A stretch of 64,000 nucleotides of DNA from Taxillus chinensis (GCA_023512835.1 CM042088.1:43478771-43542770), one strand, 5' to 3'. Counted from the stretch's first letter, positions 1 to 17,449 are shown. Program-made: numbers and translations. The notes: generated by a model not told the origin, from the letters alone.

Positions 1-3828
<3,828 letters not shown>

Positions 3829-4546
3829 TATATAGGAATCCTATCTTGTCTGCCTCAGAAACTGGTCATCAGACGGCAAAATAAACTTTAAAATTTTAAA
3901 ATCCACTCAAAACTAATGAGGAAGAAAGAAAGAATCAAGTACACAAGAACTGAAGTCCACGGTGTACAAAATTGTGCCATAGGAACAGAATGGTTCTGTT
4001 AATGGGGGGGAATGGAAAAGGAAGTTGTCCTCCATTAATTTCTGACAACTTCCATTCCCTGAAAACCCTTCCATTCCAGTGCCTAGCCTCAAGCAGTCAA
4101 AGAATTTATAGATCGATTATGACCAAAAAATAACACATGGATTTGCATATGATTACACTTCACCTCATGGAAAGCACTATGTTGCACAGAAACCTAGTTG
4201 CTACGATAATCATTTTTATAGTTTTCTGAGGTAGACATCCTCAGAATCCAATTTCAAAGAAATTATTTAGACCTCAAAAGGTTATCAAGGACATGGGTAG
4301 ACAGCATTTCACTAAATTAGCATCAGTCCTACGAAATTTCCCCACAGTTACGCTATGCGTTTGTCCTGGCAAAGAAAAGAAATGATCTGATCCCATTATC
4401 AACAAGGGAGGATTTTTAAAAAAAATCGCAATGAACAGTATTTTATTTTATAAAATCACATAAATTCAATATTCAGAATTCTAAGAAACACTCCTAATCG
4501 TTTAGAAACACCAACACGGGCAGAAGAAACCGAAGAACATTAAATT

Positions 4547-4577
<31 letters not shown>

Positions 4578-5060
4578 GGGGGGGGGGGGAATTCGAAGCT
4601 TCTAACTTTTATGAAAGACAACACATACCAAAATTAAGAGAGTAGAATAAAGGATCTGAAAATTATAGTGCTCCAAAGGAAAAAACAATTGTACCCGAAA
4701 ACATTTAAAAGAAAACAATACAAAACATCATCGTATTCACGGGGATAAACCCAGAAAAGGCAGCGACCCAGATCGCATATTCAGCATGAATCATCAAAAA
4801 CCCATAAACTTTTCATGAAACTTAACATTAAAGAGCATAAATATGCATGCCCTTCAGAGCAATCAACAGAAGACGACAATCTTACCGTCTGAGTCGCGCA
4901 TCAAGGATGCATCAAACGACAAGTAGTAGCATGAGACGAGAGCGTCATGTGAGAAAGCAAAATAAAGAGAGAGAGAGAGAGAGAGATTTCTGCCAATTTA
5001 TTTTCTGTTTTGGGCTCTCCTTTCTTCGTGGTTTTTTATGTGTAGTGCTATGATGCGCTG
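3829..5060 (-). other. 5' UTR exon, leader intron and proximal promoter of the GSK3-like gene
   Basis: A good minus-strand donor (ACG|GTAAGA, exon side at 4886) and pyrimidine-rich sequence with AG acceptors just upstream of the ATG (around 3850) suggest a leader intron of about 1 kb, common in this gene family. The putative first exon covers about 4886-5060 and carries a CT-rich leader tract (GA repeat on plus, 4966-4986). The intron contains a (TG)n-(G)29 tract at 4546-4589. The exact transcription start is not determined. Confidence 0.5.
4546..4589. repeat. Compound microsatellite (TG)n followed by (G)29
   Basis: A TG dinucleotide run (4546-4560) changes into an uninterrupted run of 29 G residues (4561-4589). 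It lies in the presumed leader intron of the GSK3-like gene. Long G runs are error-prone in sequencing, so the exact length is uncertain. Confidence 0.9.
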
Positions 5061-8000
5061 GTGGTGGCAGTCAAAGCTGTAGCTGTAGAACCGTAAATTA
5101 GAAAACAAACCTTTTTTAATATTTTTTGTCCACTGTTATTATTATATTAATAAAAATAGGTGATCATCCAACAAATTTGTCCGTTTATTTTTATATTATT
5201 TGTATAGAATAATGATATATGCAATTCTATTGCATGAAATTCAAATATTATCGGTTAATGAGACGATTAATATCTGCCACACATAGTAAGATGTCATTTA
5301 ATCATATGTCACACATTAATCAATAATATGCAAAACTTGTTTAGTAGCACTGCCAAAGAAAACTATTTTTATATTATTTTATGGTGTTATTTGGATTTAT
5401 AATCGTTAAAAACTAAAATGATTCTTTGAGATTGCTTATTTTAATATATTTTTCTGTCCTAGCAATTCAATAGATAAATGCTTTTTTTATTTGAAAGAGA
5501 TAATGGTTATTTTTAAACAACATTAAGCATACATATTTTTCCAATAGGTGACGTTAAAATGTATCAAAAATGTCAATGTGCGTGACAAATTAGCTTATAA
5601 TTAATTTGTCGATATCACATAGGCTTGTCTCTATGCAATATCTATAGATAATATTATCATTATGATTCATGTTTAAAATTATTTATATTACTGTCACATG
5701 ACTCCTATTAATATTATTCAAACATTTAAAAAAAAAAAAACTATACCTAGGAACCTGAGGGAAAAAATTCTTAGCACTTAAACTTGCATCTCATATGAGA
5801 CCATTCATTTCGGCCATTATAATTTGTCAGCTAACCTGTCCCGTGAGAGCAATATTATTTCCAACTTTAAACTTAGTATATATTTAATATTAAACCCATT
5901 ATATGAATAAATTATTTTCTCAAATCTCATAATGTGTATATCATTACTTAAACATTTAACAAATAAACAAAATTCAATTCATAATTGAGGTTTTACATTT
6001 ACTGTCTCACATAAGCTTCATTCTCGAATATAATAATATACTCTCTAAAAATACTATATGGTTAATTATCATTTGAAAATTATCTAACGTGACTCTCATG
6101 CTTATGTATTTGTGATAACAAGATAAATGTTTGGCTTTATCTCCGACAACAATAAGCTCGATGTTAATCCATTGAATGGACTATTTAACTTCTTGTTTAT
6201 TATGGTCGCGTGATTAATTTATCGTAATATAATTTAAAATATTATCAATAATTTTTAAGTCTCGAAAAGGGCAAATTCTATTTGTGCCAATAAATATGTC
6301 ATTAATAATTCCTTACACTATTCTATTATATACGCCTCGTATATATGTAATCAGATGTGAATTCTAAATATATAAATATATTAAGAAGTTCAAAAATAGA
6401 TTAATCAGTAAACTATTTGTCACTAGCTAGCATTTGTTATATTCTCAAGACTAGCGAAAAAAACATCATTTGAATATATTAAAATACATTCATAAAACAT
6501 TAGAGTTTTCTAAATTTTAACTTGTCACTCTCTATAAGTATGCATGTTAATTATACCACTTAAACATACTTTGCTTTACATTATAGAAAAATCTTAATAT
6601 TCCAAAAGACCTATTTCGACTAACTTGAATGTTCAAAGCTACGTTTGTTGGGTCAATTTAATTTACTGGAATACAGGAAAAATTTATAGGTATAAATATG
6701 ATTTAATAGACTAAATTTCATAATGAATCGGACTTAGACTCCAACTCAAATAATCTATAAGGCATCGAAATCAGATTCTCATTTACCTAACTATAAGTAC
6801 CTAATGATTTTTTTTAAATAAAAAGTACTTTTTAAAAAAATTAATATGTGATTTTATTTTAAAAAATTAATTTAATATATTATAATCTAATATGGGTCCT
6901 TATTGGGTCAATATTATATATGTTGGTATTCATTTAGATACTTATACGGAACCTAATGCCTAAACTAGTGCTTGGACCCAACTAAATGAGTTAGGTTCAT
7001 GTATACACTAATACACCTAGCCACTTGACAAGCCTACTTAAGACATAAAAGACTTTATCAAAGTCCTTTATTCATAATTTTCTAATTGGAAATTTCAGGC
7101 TTTATGTTGTTACATTTTGGGTTTTTATGTTTGAGCAACAAATTATCATAAACCAAAATCATACTCAAAATGAATGACTAAGAATATGTTTATGTATTCA
7201 TTGGTTTCACATAAGTTTTTAAAGAATTACTACAAGTCTGGATGGTATTACAATATTCTCTACTTATATTCTCAACATATAACTCTAGGTAACAATGACT
7301 TGACATATCACCAAATCACTTTTTTTTTTAAAAATTTTGTTACAACCCACTCCTTATTTTATCTAAAATCATATCCTACCTCCCAACCACACTGATGAGT
7401 AAAATCAAACCCTTGACGTCCTACGGTGAAGTCACTTGGCCAATCAAATCACTAGCCATACAATTTTCTATAATAATAAAATTGATTGTTGCCGTAGAGC
7501 CATAATAAAATCTTCTACTAAGTGAACGAGAAATTGAGTAATAAATATTCATTTCAAACTATCATAAGTGTTCTGTTATTAATTTTCTGATGTGTTATTT
7601 ATTTTTGTGAGCTATTTACTCCCTTCTAATCCACCAACAATACATTAGCTAACACTTTAAAAGAACAATAACTATGAAATAAAAATAAAAGTACAAACCT
7701 AGCCTCGTAAGTAAAGCGACCTCCACCAACATTTACCCTCACCACTCACCACTCTGAGGATCGCATGTTGGAACTGTGATGGGTGATTTTCATCATAAAG
7801 TGAGTAGTGTTCATTGTTCGTTCATGGGCTGACTGGAACATAAGAATATTCGGGCGCTCCTTTTGCGGCACAAAAAGAGACATTGATGAACAGTACAGGG
7901 GAGAAAAAACAAAAAAAAAACATATTTAATTATATGAAATAACAGAAATACCCTTGAAGTGGACACGAAACCAGTGGCAGTAATGGCACCTGGTTTTGTA

Positions 8001-8900
8001 GGGTAGGGATACGGCGAGAAATGGACAAAAACCAAAACAAAAATGGGGGTGTTTTTTTGCTTACCGCTTCTAGGCCATTGATTGGAGTGGAGACCCAAGA
8101 CAAACGACAACAAAATAAATAAATCAACAGGCAGACAACAAAAAGGAAAAGAAAAAGAAAAACTAATTTAAGATGTTCTCTTAAATAATTATTTTATTTA
8201 ATCAACAGACAGACAGACAGACAATAAAATAATCGGCAAGCAGACAACTATATAATTATTTTATATAATTATATAAAATAAATTACATGCGCATGCAACA
8301 TGAAATGTGGGAAGTCCTCTACGCCTCTCCATTAGTGTCTTGCAATGGGCAAAGACAATAAAACTGCTAACTATATAAACTGATTATAAATTTATAATAT
8401 TTATTAACAATTAATTGATGCATCCGTATAATTATTTTAGAATAAAATAAAATGAAATATATTTGTACGTTTAGAGTTACTAAATCTACACGTACATATC
8501 AGTAAAAATACAATTACATAAAAGTTTTGATTAATTATGAAAAATAATAAATTTTTATTAATTTTATTTACTTTTAAATGAAAGAAAAAGATGTAAAAAT
8601 AGCATATAAATAAACAAAAATAACTCCGGTAACTTACAATAAAATAAAATAGTGTGACTGTATGTGTATATATATATATATATATATTTCCAAACTGGTG
8701 CACTGCTCAGGCAGCACGCACAACAATTCGACAGCGCCATAAAACGACACAAGCATATATGACATATCGCAAGTCATAAGTGGCAAGTTGTCATCTCACA
8801 AAAGTCCAACAAACCTATCTACTTGTGTGGCAATTTCTCCCTTCTACCCTAGTTAAGGCTCCGTGTTAGACCAATCGAGTCGAGTCAAGACATCATGACA
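5061..8900. other. Intergenic region between GSK3-like and RPAP2-like genes
   Basis: AT-rich spacer between the divergent end of the kinase gene and the 3' end of the RPAP2-like gene. Apart from a SINE-like insertion (7320-7444) and a (TA)n tract (8667-8688), I see no gene. The open frames at 7811-8127 and 8437-8752 have no recognisable protein features and are low-complexity. Confidence 0.6.
7320..7444 (-). mobile_element. SINE-like retroposon with tRNA-type head (about 125 bp)
   Basis: Read on the minus strand, the element begins with a box A-like TGGCCAAGTGAC, has a box B-like GGGTTTGATTTT about 35 bases later, and ends in a run of nine A (plus-strand T run 7320-7329). It is bounded by CAAATCAC at 7312-7319 and 7445-7452, a short perfect target duplication. 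The overall shape (tRNA-like head, short body, A tail, target duplication) is that of a plant SINE. The family is not identified. Confidence 0.6.
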
Positions 8901-9324
8901 GTAACCCATGAGCTGGTCATGTAAAGAATATTTAGGCAGGTCCCAGTTTGATATCGCTATGAAATCTAATCTTCCCCTTATGGGCAATGCAGATCTCTCT
9001 TTTTTCACTCTCTGTCCATTCCACTGATTCCATCAGCATTTCATAAATGAGATCACAAAACTCAACTGGGTGGACTAAACGCAAACTCCAATCACCAGGG
9101 TCCAGACAGCTGCTGCATATTTGCAAACACTATAGGGAGCACAAGCTTTTCCAGCAATCTGTCTTCACTGGTACTTCATTTTTGCATGCTTGTTGGGGTG
9201 AACTGTGTTATCCAGAAATGGGGATTACGATATCCTTTATAGGGAAAACTGTGTAGTTTTTTACAAGGGACCATGAACTGTGTTACCGCCAAACAGTGAT
9301 CAGCAATGAACTGTTTTGGTTGCA
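8901..9324 (-). other. 3' UTR / downstream region of the RPAP2-like gene with local duplications
   Basis: The region follows the stop codon at 9325-9327 and contains a 17-bp copy (9221-9237) of part of the last exon (9368-9384). Short related copies of GAACTGTGTTA lie near 9200 and 9274. No further exon is supported. The open frame at 8932-9126 shows nothing recognisable. Confidence 0.45.
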
Positions 9325-12300
9325 TTAACCCCCACTCTGGGAAGAGAAATGGGGGACCCGACCGAGAGGGATTACGATATCCTTCATCATCTCGTACTCC
9401 TCCACACTTACTTGGGCACCATCCAGCACCTGTTTATCCAGAACCATCGAGAAATTTAAAAGAGCTTCAGGGAAGACACCACAACACGAAGCATATATTC
9501 GGTGCTGAACATTTATTAAAAAAAACAGAGAGAGAAAAAGAGGGTCATCCTGGGACAAGGCTTAATTATTGGCAACTCATTGAAAAGTCCTACGGATACT
9601 GTGAATATAGTTTCCTACATACAAATTGCATATTCCTATATTTCTACGCATTAAAGTGACCATCAAACGACTATTTCAACCCCAATTATTGGATACTAAA
9701 GCACCTTGCACAGGAACAGATTTCAGGCGCATACAGCTCACGCGTCTCAGTTCAGTACTTTGAGCGTGTTTAGGGAGCGGGAGCTTTATGTTATTGTTGG
9801 CTTTATCCAAATATATAGGTTATTAGTATTTAAATCATACAAAAAAGTAACAGTTCCAGCAAATTATTTAAGGTCTTTTCATAGAATTCAAATTTTTAAA
9901 ACATTGAAAATTATAAAATTTTTAACTACTAATCAATTTTAGGTTACGAGCTCCGAAATTCCCTCAATCTTTTACAATTACACCGACTAATTTGTTTGTT
10001 AAATTTTGTAATTTTAAATTGCCTTTTATATAGGGTGCATCATTTCAACCCTTTTGGGGCATTAAGCAATTTTGCTTTACCAAAGTCTAAAAGACTTGCC
10101 AATCAGATTCGCCCAGTTCTTTATTTACAATTATAACAAGTCATTTAATTGTTTATAATGCCCACCATGTTTTAACATTTCGAGATTTTTTTTGGCAAAG
10201 CACAGCCCTTTTTTTAAATTACCAAACACGGCCTTTCGCTTTAAGCTATGAGCACGATTTTTAAGACATATCTGGGCCATAACTGCGAATAACCTTGCTT
10301 TAAGAAATCAAAGTTCTTGACACCTCACCTTATGAAGCAAGATCCTCCTGCTTGTCATGTGTGGAGCCAAAACAGGGATTCTACAAACAGAAAGGGCATC
10401 AATAAACAGAAGAGCAACCACTTGCCACTGTTTCATTCTGAAGGAGGGAAGTGCATCCATAAAAGACATTGTCTCCAATAAATGCCCCTGCACACAGACT
10501 TCTATAGTCAACAACCCACCAACAAAACCCATTTCTTTTAATTCAAGTCAGTAAAAAAACAGGAAAACTGATGACAAAAAAGGAAGAAAAAAAAAAGGAA
10601 AATAATTTTGGTTCAAATTCAACAATAACTATTATATTCCATTATTCCTCACCATCGGAGAGAAACATCTTCGGAAACTTGACTCCAGACAATCTCAAAT
10701 CTAAATGCAAGTTTTTGCACCCAGAAAATGGTCCAAACAAATTTATGTTTCAACCATTTTGTTCATGGCTACAAAACTCCATTCTGGAGCTATTATTGTG
10801 GTCATGGACTATGGTTGAGAGAGAACCCGTTCAAATTCATGACAATTTACAACTCACCCCCCCAACAATTATTCAAATCTAAAATGTAATGGACAATTCC
10901 ACAACCCTGTCTCTTAGGGTATAGGGTGAAGTGGTGTACTATTTTTGGAAATTTTAATCTTCCACTCAAAAGTCAAAACTGCTAACATGTAATAATTTTG
11001 ATGTTTTGCAATTTCTTAGCACAAGTGTAATGATGATAAAAATGAAGTATCAATATATTGAAAAAAATTAATAAACTAAAATTTTATTTTTTTGATCGGA
11101 TAATAAACCAATAAATCAAATTCATTGTCATTGTTCAAAAAAAGGAAAGATAAAATAGTGGTCTTTTCTACGCTTCATAAACACCAAAATCAAAAACTCT
11201 CATAGGAAGACATGTCAGATTCACAACCACAACAGCCACTTCAAACAACAACAGTTAATTTAAAACTGGCTTCAGAATATCTAAGATCACTATACAGGCA
11301 ATTTTACTAAAATCAAAATATAACTTCTTATTGATTGAGCATACAAAGAGAATATGGAGAACATAATCAAAAGGCTTCATAAATATAGAATCTCATTTAA
11401 ACAAACATAAATAATTAGTCAAACTATAACCAATTATTTATAATTAAAAAATGGTTCTGCATCGTTATTTTTAACTCCATTACTCATAAGAGAGATCATT
11501 CAGATTCCTTTACTTGTAAGACACCAGAATATTAAGATGACAAAATCAGGGTCAATACCAATCCTTGCTCCAAAATAGACAAAGGTGTAGGCAGTCTCAG
11601 ATCAGCCACAAGTCCAGGCAAAGCCCGAGCAAGACAACCAGCAAGGGTTTGCTTGATTTCAGAAGAGCGACCATCAGATAAGACAATTTTCTGGGGATAC
11701 TCTCTTCCATTAACTGATAAAAAATCTTCATGGGAGCTTTCATCCCGTCCATATAGGTAAGCAAGAGAAGATGATGAAATCCATGAAAAGAGTGCATTCC
11801 ACATTGTTGCAAATGGTGACAGCTACAAATTTTCAAATTCCATAGTTACTGCACATTAATTTTATAAGGTTAAAGGAAAATACTAAGTTTACTTCAACCC
11901 AGAAACTCACCGTCAAGTTAAAACCCTCTGGAGGAGCATCAAACCAAGAATCCTCAGACTCAAAGAAGTCAGTGTGTGATATACCCTGTTTTGCAGGCCA
12001 TTTTACCAGAGCTGGTTCTGGTTCGAGAACAGTAACACCCCCTAGGCAGTTACCTTCTTTAACTTCAAGTGTGTGCGGCAGTATAACAATTCCAGCTTCA
12101 GACACTGGAAATCAGGTGTAAAAAAAAAGTGACATTTAAAAAAACTATTCATTGGAAGACCTAACTATATCTACATCATACAAATGGCATCATTTTGAAT
12201 CTACACAATTTGAATAGGTATTTTCTCCATCACAATTATGAGGGTACTGTTTAAGAAGTGGAAGCAAAATATTTTAGAGTGAGCCATCAACACTAAGTAA

Positions 12301-14371
12301 TATAACTACATAGTTTAGGCTTTATAAACAGCATGCATGAAGGCATACCTGCATCACTGACATCAAATTCTCCTGAAGCAGCAGCTTCTGCTGCTACACT
12401 CAATGCCTCAGCACAGGCTTCTGCCGATGCACATCGAACCAATGTATCATCATCTCTAACATCAGCTATGTTTAATCTCTCAACACTTTCTTCAATAACT
12501 TCCATTTTCCGATCTCCGCATAGATTTCTACTGTCCACAGCAGAAGCTCTCTCATCAGCCCATGTGACAGAGTGAGCCAGTCTTTTCGCACCTGGAGCTT
12601 TTAAAGAGGATTTTGGCATGCCTTCACTCAACTGGTATACTTTTTCAACAGGCATTTCCTCTTTTGCTTCCCCATGGTTCAATGCAGTATTAATTTGGCA
12701 GGGTTTCAGAGTTACTCCCAGGGCGCTAACCTCTTCTGCTGCAACAATCTTAGAATTTCCAACTTCTGATTCTCTTGGTTTCCCTTCAGAATCATTCTGC
12801 AAGGTAACAGAATTTGATTCTACCAGTGTAAACTGCTCCTTTGAGTCGTTATTTTTTGAAACGCTCTTTGTTGGACCCAGTGATTTTGAAATGCTATAAT
12901 TGTCTCCCATAATTATAGTACTTGTGAAGTCTGTCTCATTAAAGAATGTGCCACCCCCCTTTACAAAACTAGATTTTAAATCTGCAATACAGTTAAGGCA
13001 CAAAATAAAAGGGTATGCAGTGCCGGCGTTGATATAAGAAAAAGAAAATTAAAAAAAAAAACTCACAAGCATAAAAATTTATCATTAAAATTTGCAAGAG
13101 TTATACATTTGAAGTTGCCGTTGTCTAACTATACAAATGCTATCAAGGATATCAAATTGCAAAGGAAAAAGAGGGCTGGGAAGCACAGCCCAAGAGCATA
13201 TACACAGTTATACTTATAGGAGTCCACATTTCCTGCTACCCTCTTTGTGTTATCTCTCCTGTTACAACTTAAGTATCTTATTTTTTACTTCAAATTTAAA
13301 AGTTTCAAGTATATGGGTTCTAAGAGCATGATAAAATCTATATAAAATTTCATGATATTTAGAAATCTATAAATCTTCAATTTAGGTGGTCAATAACACA
13401 ATCAACTTTGATGGAATGTTATTTGATCACTCAAATTGCAAGTCTTACAAATTTTAAAATATTATAAATTTTGAGTGTACGTATTTGAAAATTATAAATT
13501 TGAGGTACAAAATAAAATTCTTAAAATTGTAAGTTGTAACGGGAACTTCAGACTCTTGTTATAGAGATGATGATTATAGTATTCAAGATATCAGTCTCTT
13601 TAACGAATCTTCCAATCCAACCCCCCTACTTAGACTAGATAATGTATCCGCAAAAAATTGTTCAAACGTAAATGATAGGCGGAGACCACTCCTGATAGAA
13701 ACACAAATTCATCATTAACATTAGTAATATGCAATGCTGCCGTTATATATATAGATGATGAGAATTCAAATTTGCTCACCAACTTTGCGATTTTTCGTAC
13801 GCGAAGGCTTCACATTACGATCAATCTGTGGAACATATCCTTCAATTGCATTGGGCGGACCAACCCAATCCTGGAAAGACACTTGCACGCCATCTGCCAC
13901 TTCTTTTTCCTGAATCCTCAGCTCAGGAAGCCCAAAATCCCCATGTTCCCTCAAACCCGCCTCAGATTCCAAACCCAAATCCCCAAACAGCCTCAGAATC
14001 CCATCAACCCGGGTCGAATCTAATAGGGAACTCCTCTTTGCCTGCATATTGGAGGCGAATGCGCGGCTTTTAATCACGCAATCGGAGGAGCAGTACATGT
14101 AGGTTTCTTGCAGGTCGTAGACCTTGTGCTCCTTGAGAGAAATCCGATACCGACCCTTACGAGGCCTCTCGGAGGGCAGCGAGTTGGGGCACAGAGGGTA
14201 GCCGCAGAGGTTGGAGATGGAACGTTCGGTGACGACGTCGTCGTAGTCGCTGCGAGACATGATGGCACCTGCGGAGACGAGCTGGGTCTCGGTTTGGATT
14301 CCATGGAGGAGGGCGAGTTGGATTCTGTGAACGGCGTCTTTGATGAACACTGGCTCGCTCGTCGTCGCCAT
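9325..14371 (-). CDS. RPAP2/RTR1-type RNA polymerase II-associated protein (plant RIMA homologue)
   Basis: This is a homologue of RPAP2/Rtr1, a zinc-binding factor linked to Pol II CTD Ser5 dephosphorylation and Pol II assembly or nuclear import. The Arabidopsis form is RIMA, partner of IYO. Minus-strand exons are 14371-13780, 12981-12349, 12104-11911, 11822-11559, 10487-10329 and 9429-9325. All junctions are GT-AG, and the sum is 1947 nt (648 aa plus TAA). The RTR1 domain is near the N-terminus: [20 protein letters not shown], with candidate zinc ligands Cys56, Cys61, Cys94 and Cys98 (LCGYPLC and MYCSSDC). The middle exon is low-complexity and acidic (residues about 198-408). The C-terminal plant-conserved part includes [22 protein letters not shown] and [19 protein letters not shown]. 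The ATG at 14371 (MATTSEP) was chosen because it directly precedes the conserved [12 protein letters not shown] block; an in-frame ATG 57 bases upstream is possible but less likely. Confidence 0.93.
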
Positions 14372-14428
14372 TGGAGTGGGGGGCTTCGAGGGCGCAAACC
14401 CTATACAGATTGTTGTCGGACAAAACAC

Positions 14429-16940
14429 ATATTTAAGTAATTTAAATCAATATATTATAATAATCATCGTAATTAGTAATTATTATATATTATAATAATT
14501 GGTATGTTTAAATAATTAGGGTATTTAAAAAAAATGTAATAGTTGCAAAAGACATAAGGGTCTAATGGTTAAATAAAATTACAAACCATTGTAGTTTTTA
14601 TTTCCCACCCTGGATCTGGTGAGACCGATGGGAAAAAAGGTTTGTTGTTACTGCCGGTGGCATCGGCGGCCGTGGCGTCGAGGGGGAGTGAGTCAGAAGA
14701 TATTGTACAAATATTGTACATAAGGGTCTTGATTGTTGGATCATCGGTTAGCTGTGGCGATAGCTATAGATAATATTTATTGGAATTTGAAACTGTCCAA
14801 TCTCATTTGGGAGTGTGGATATTTAATGAGATTTGTTTGTAATGAAGCAAACATTATGCAAACCCACACCCAAATCATCTATTTGGGTACATTATGATGT
14901 GATATATTTTATATCTATGTTATACACATAAGATTTCATATATATATATATATCAATATGAAACCTAGATCCAATACAATCTTTACTAATATTGGTCTAG
15001 AAATCGAACCCACACCCAAATCGTCCTCCACAATGATGATGTGGGTTACCATTATTAGACTCATTCACCTGCGCGTCATCTTCTAAGACTTTGAGAAAAA
15101 AAAAATATTTGTTTAGTTATGATTCCTCAACCATAAATTTCCCATATGCAAAAAATGTGAAAAAGAAAGAAAAAAACAATAGGCAAAATAAACAAAAACA
15201 AAAAACTAATAGTACTTGATATGTGCAAAATAAAATTATAAATTAACAAATAAGTCATGAAAATACATATGAATTATGGAAAGTATGAAAAGTATTAAAC
15301 CATAAACGTAAGCATTTTTTAGTATGTTTGTTACGAGGTGAATAGTGAAAAAACTCTAACAAAGTAAATTTCAACATAAATTAGATGATGGCTTTTTTAT
15401 ATGTTATTTATTGCATAGCAATACTTATTGTGTCTTTACTAAAAAAACTCTAACAACCATTAATCATGTTTTTTTAATAAAATTCACATTAAAACCAACA
15501 AAGAAAAAAAAACTCACGTGAACAAGAACAAGTTGTTGGAAAAAGTTATTCTAAAATTTTTTAGTTCATGTAAATGTAATAAAACCTAACAAGACAACAA
15601 TGAGGACATATCTGATACTAAAATTCATATTCAAGAACAAACTACACTATAGCAAATTAATGATAGATGTTAAATAAGACATAAACGTGAATAATTGAGA
15701 AATACAAAAGTGAGAACATATGTACATCAAGTTAGGAGGCAATTAAGAGGCATTTCACTGAGCTAGTAAATGAAACCTCAACGAAAACAAGATTTATCAC
15801 CATGAATGAAAGCTTATATCAGAGTTTTCTATCTCAAACTAAACTAAACATTGTGATTAAAGCATTACAAAACCCAAACTATATATTGATATTATGCAAG
15901 AGTAAATAAATCAAATCAAAAGCTACAAATCATGAAACTAGTCAATAGACTTAAATCATAATAGGTGAGTAATTAAAATAGGTATTCAAAAAGAAACTAA
16001 ATACATATGGAGTAGTTATGAAAAATAAGGAAAGTTAAGTAATAAAAGACTACAGACAAGAAGAATGTGTTAATTATGCTGAAACCTCAACACCGCTAGC
16101 AAGACTTGATCTATTGCAATATTTATTTCCATTTGCAAACAAAAAAAAGTTAGAAAGTTTATCGGATAGATATCAAAAATACTTTCTTAAATATAATCTT
16201 CAAGATGTTTATCTCATGCAATCACTTGTTTTTTTTCTTTTGATTTGAGTCGAATATCATTTAAAATTGAAATCAATGGATTTTGATTATATAGGAGGGA
16301 GAAAACAACCAAAAACATGCAAAGGTCAACAGTAAATTTCTATTTTAAAAAAAATTAAAATAGATTCATATCAAATTTTATAATTTGATATCAACTCTTT
16401 CCACAGGGATCTAAATGACAATATATTCATTTCAAATTCTAGAATTTAAAGTTATCCACTGAATCTAAGTGTGATCAATTACATTAAGAATTGAAAAAAT
16501 TATTGATGCAACAAAATATACTATACAAGCTACTCTTGAAATCCAAGCAATTCCAAAAGCTTATAACTTTTTTAGTAAGAATCAAAATGACACGATATTG
16601 ATACAAAACCCATGGTTTGAAGGTATATACTTAATAAAAGTATCCTTGTTTAATTACATTAAGAATTAAGAGAGTTATTGATGCACTCCTTCAATCATCC
16701 CTTTCAAACGTGGGGTATAACTTTACATAATATATATATATATATATATATACTAATTTAGAGTTAATATATCAACCATATGATAAATTCTGAATAAAAT
16801 TATTGGGCTATATTTTATTTCATTGTAGAACACTACTAAGTACAATTAGTGTTGAGGTATCATAAAATAAGCTATATTTTTTATTTCAAAGTCTCAACTT
16901 GCGTGGCCAAATGAAATATTAAACGAATCCCTGCATAATC
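14429..16940. other. Intergenic region upstream of the RPAP2-like gene
   Basis: AT-rich spacer without a convincing gene. A short GC-rich patch lies at 14600-14700. A repeated CCCACACCCAAATC motif occurs near 14866 and 15011, and (TA)n tracts lie at about 14939-14952 and 16729-16750. No transposon ends were resolved. Confidence 0.55.
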
Positions 16941-16987
16941 TGACCACTACGTTCTCAAAGTTTTTGACCACTACGTTCTCCAAGTTT
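16941..16987. promoter_or_regulatory. Tandem 24-bp repeat with W-box-like cores upstream of the peroxidase
   Basis: TGACCACTACGTTCTC[A/C]AAGTTT occurs twice in tandem (16941-16963 and 16965-16987; one mismatch). The second copy is preceded by TTT, giving a TTGACC W-box. Further W-box cores in the same promoter are GGTCAA near 17185 and 17267 and TGTCAA near 17363. WRKY control of the peroxidase gene is an inference. Confidence 0.55.
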
Positions 16988-17441
16988 AGGCCAACCCGAA
17001 CGTAGCTGGCTCACACGTACTCATTTATTACCAACCAATGCAAGCAGTCACAGACTTTTCCTTTGTTTTGCGCGTTACAATGTTTCGCTCGCCCAGGAGA
17101 AAAAAAAACATTTAATTTGCCTCGATGCCACATTTCGTTGAACTTGGGTGATGGTAATTAATATATACTGCAGTAATACTGGCCGGTCAACCTCTTTTTT
17201 TTTTTTTTTAAAACAACGTTACTATTACAAGTCGCATGACTCGCATTATTCCACTCGGCGAGAGTGGTCAAACTTTGGCAGCCACCGGCCCACCGCTAGC
17301 TGCATGGCTAGCTGCTACACGGTTTTGATTCCCACATGCATTAATTTAATTTATACGAGAAAATGTCAACACACAGCACGCAAACTACGTACCAGTACGT
17401 ACCACCCCTCCTCTTCAAATTCTCCGCCACATTTATATGTG

Positions 17442-17449
17442 TATAAATA
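17442..17449 (+). promoter_or_regulatory. TATA box of the class III peroxidase gene
   Basis: TATAAATA lies about 160 bp before the ATG at 17603. It predicts a transcription start near 17475 and a leader of about 130 nt containing a short (TTCAG)n run at about 17536-17562. Confidence 0.6.

Noticed and set aside
7811..8127. Two overlapping minus-strand frames of 65 and 100 codons
   Set aside because: Low-complexity aromatic/hydrophobic composition, no recognisable motif, no splice context.
8932..9126. Additional exon of the RPAP2-like gene
   Set aside because: It lies beyond the stop at 9325-9327, which follows the conserved [10 protein letters not shown] end of the protein.
12333..12899. Plus-strand frames of 80 and 93 codons
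   Set aside because: They are antisense shadows of the RPAP2-like second exon, which is supported by conserved splicing.
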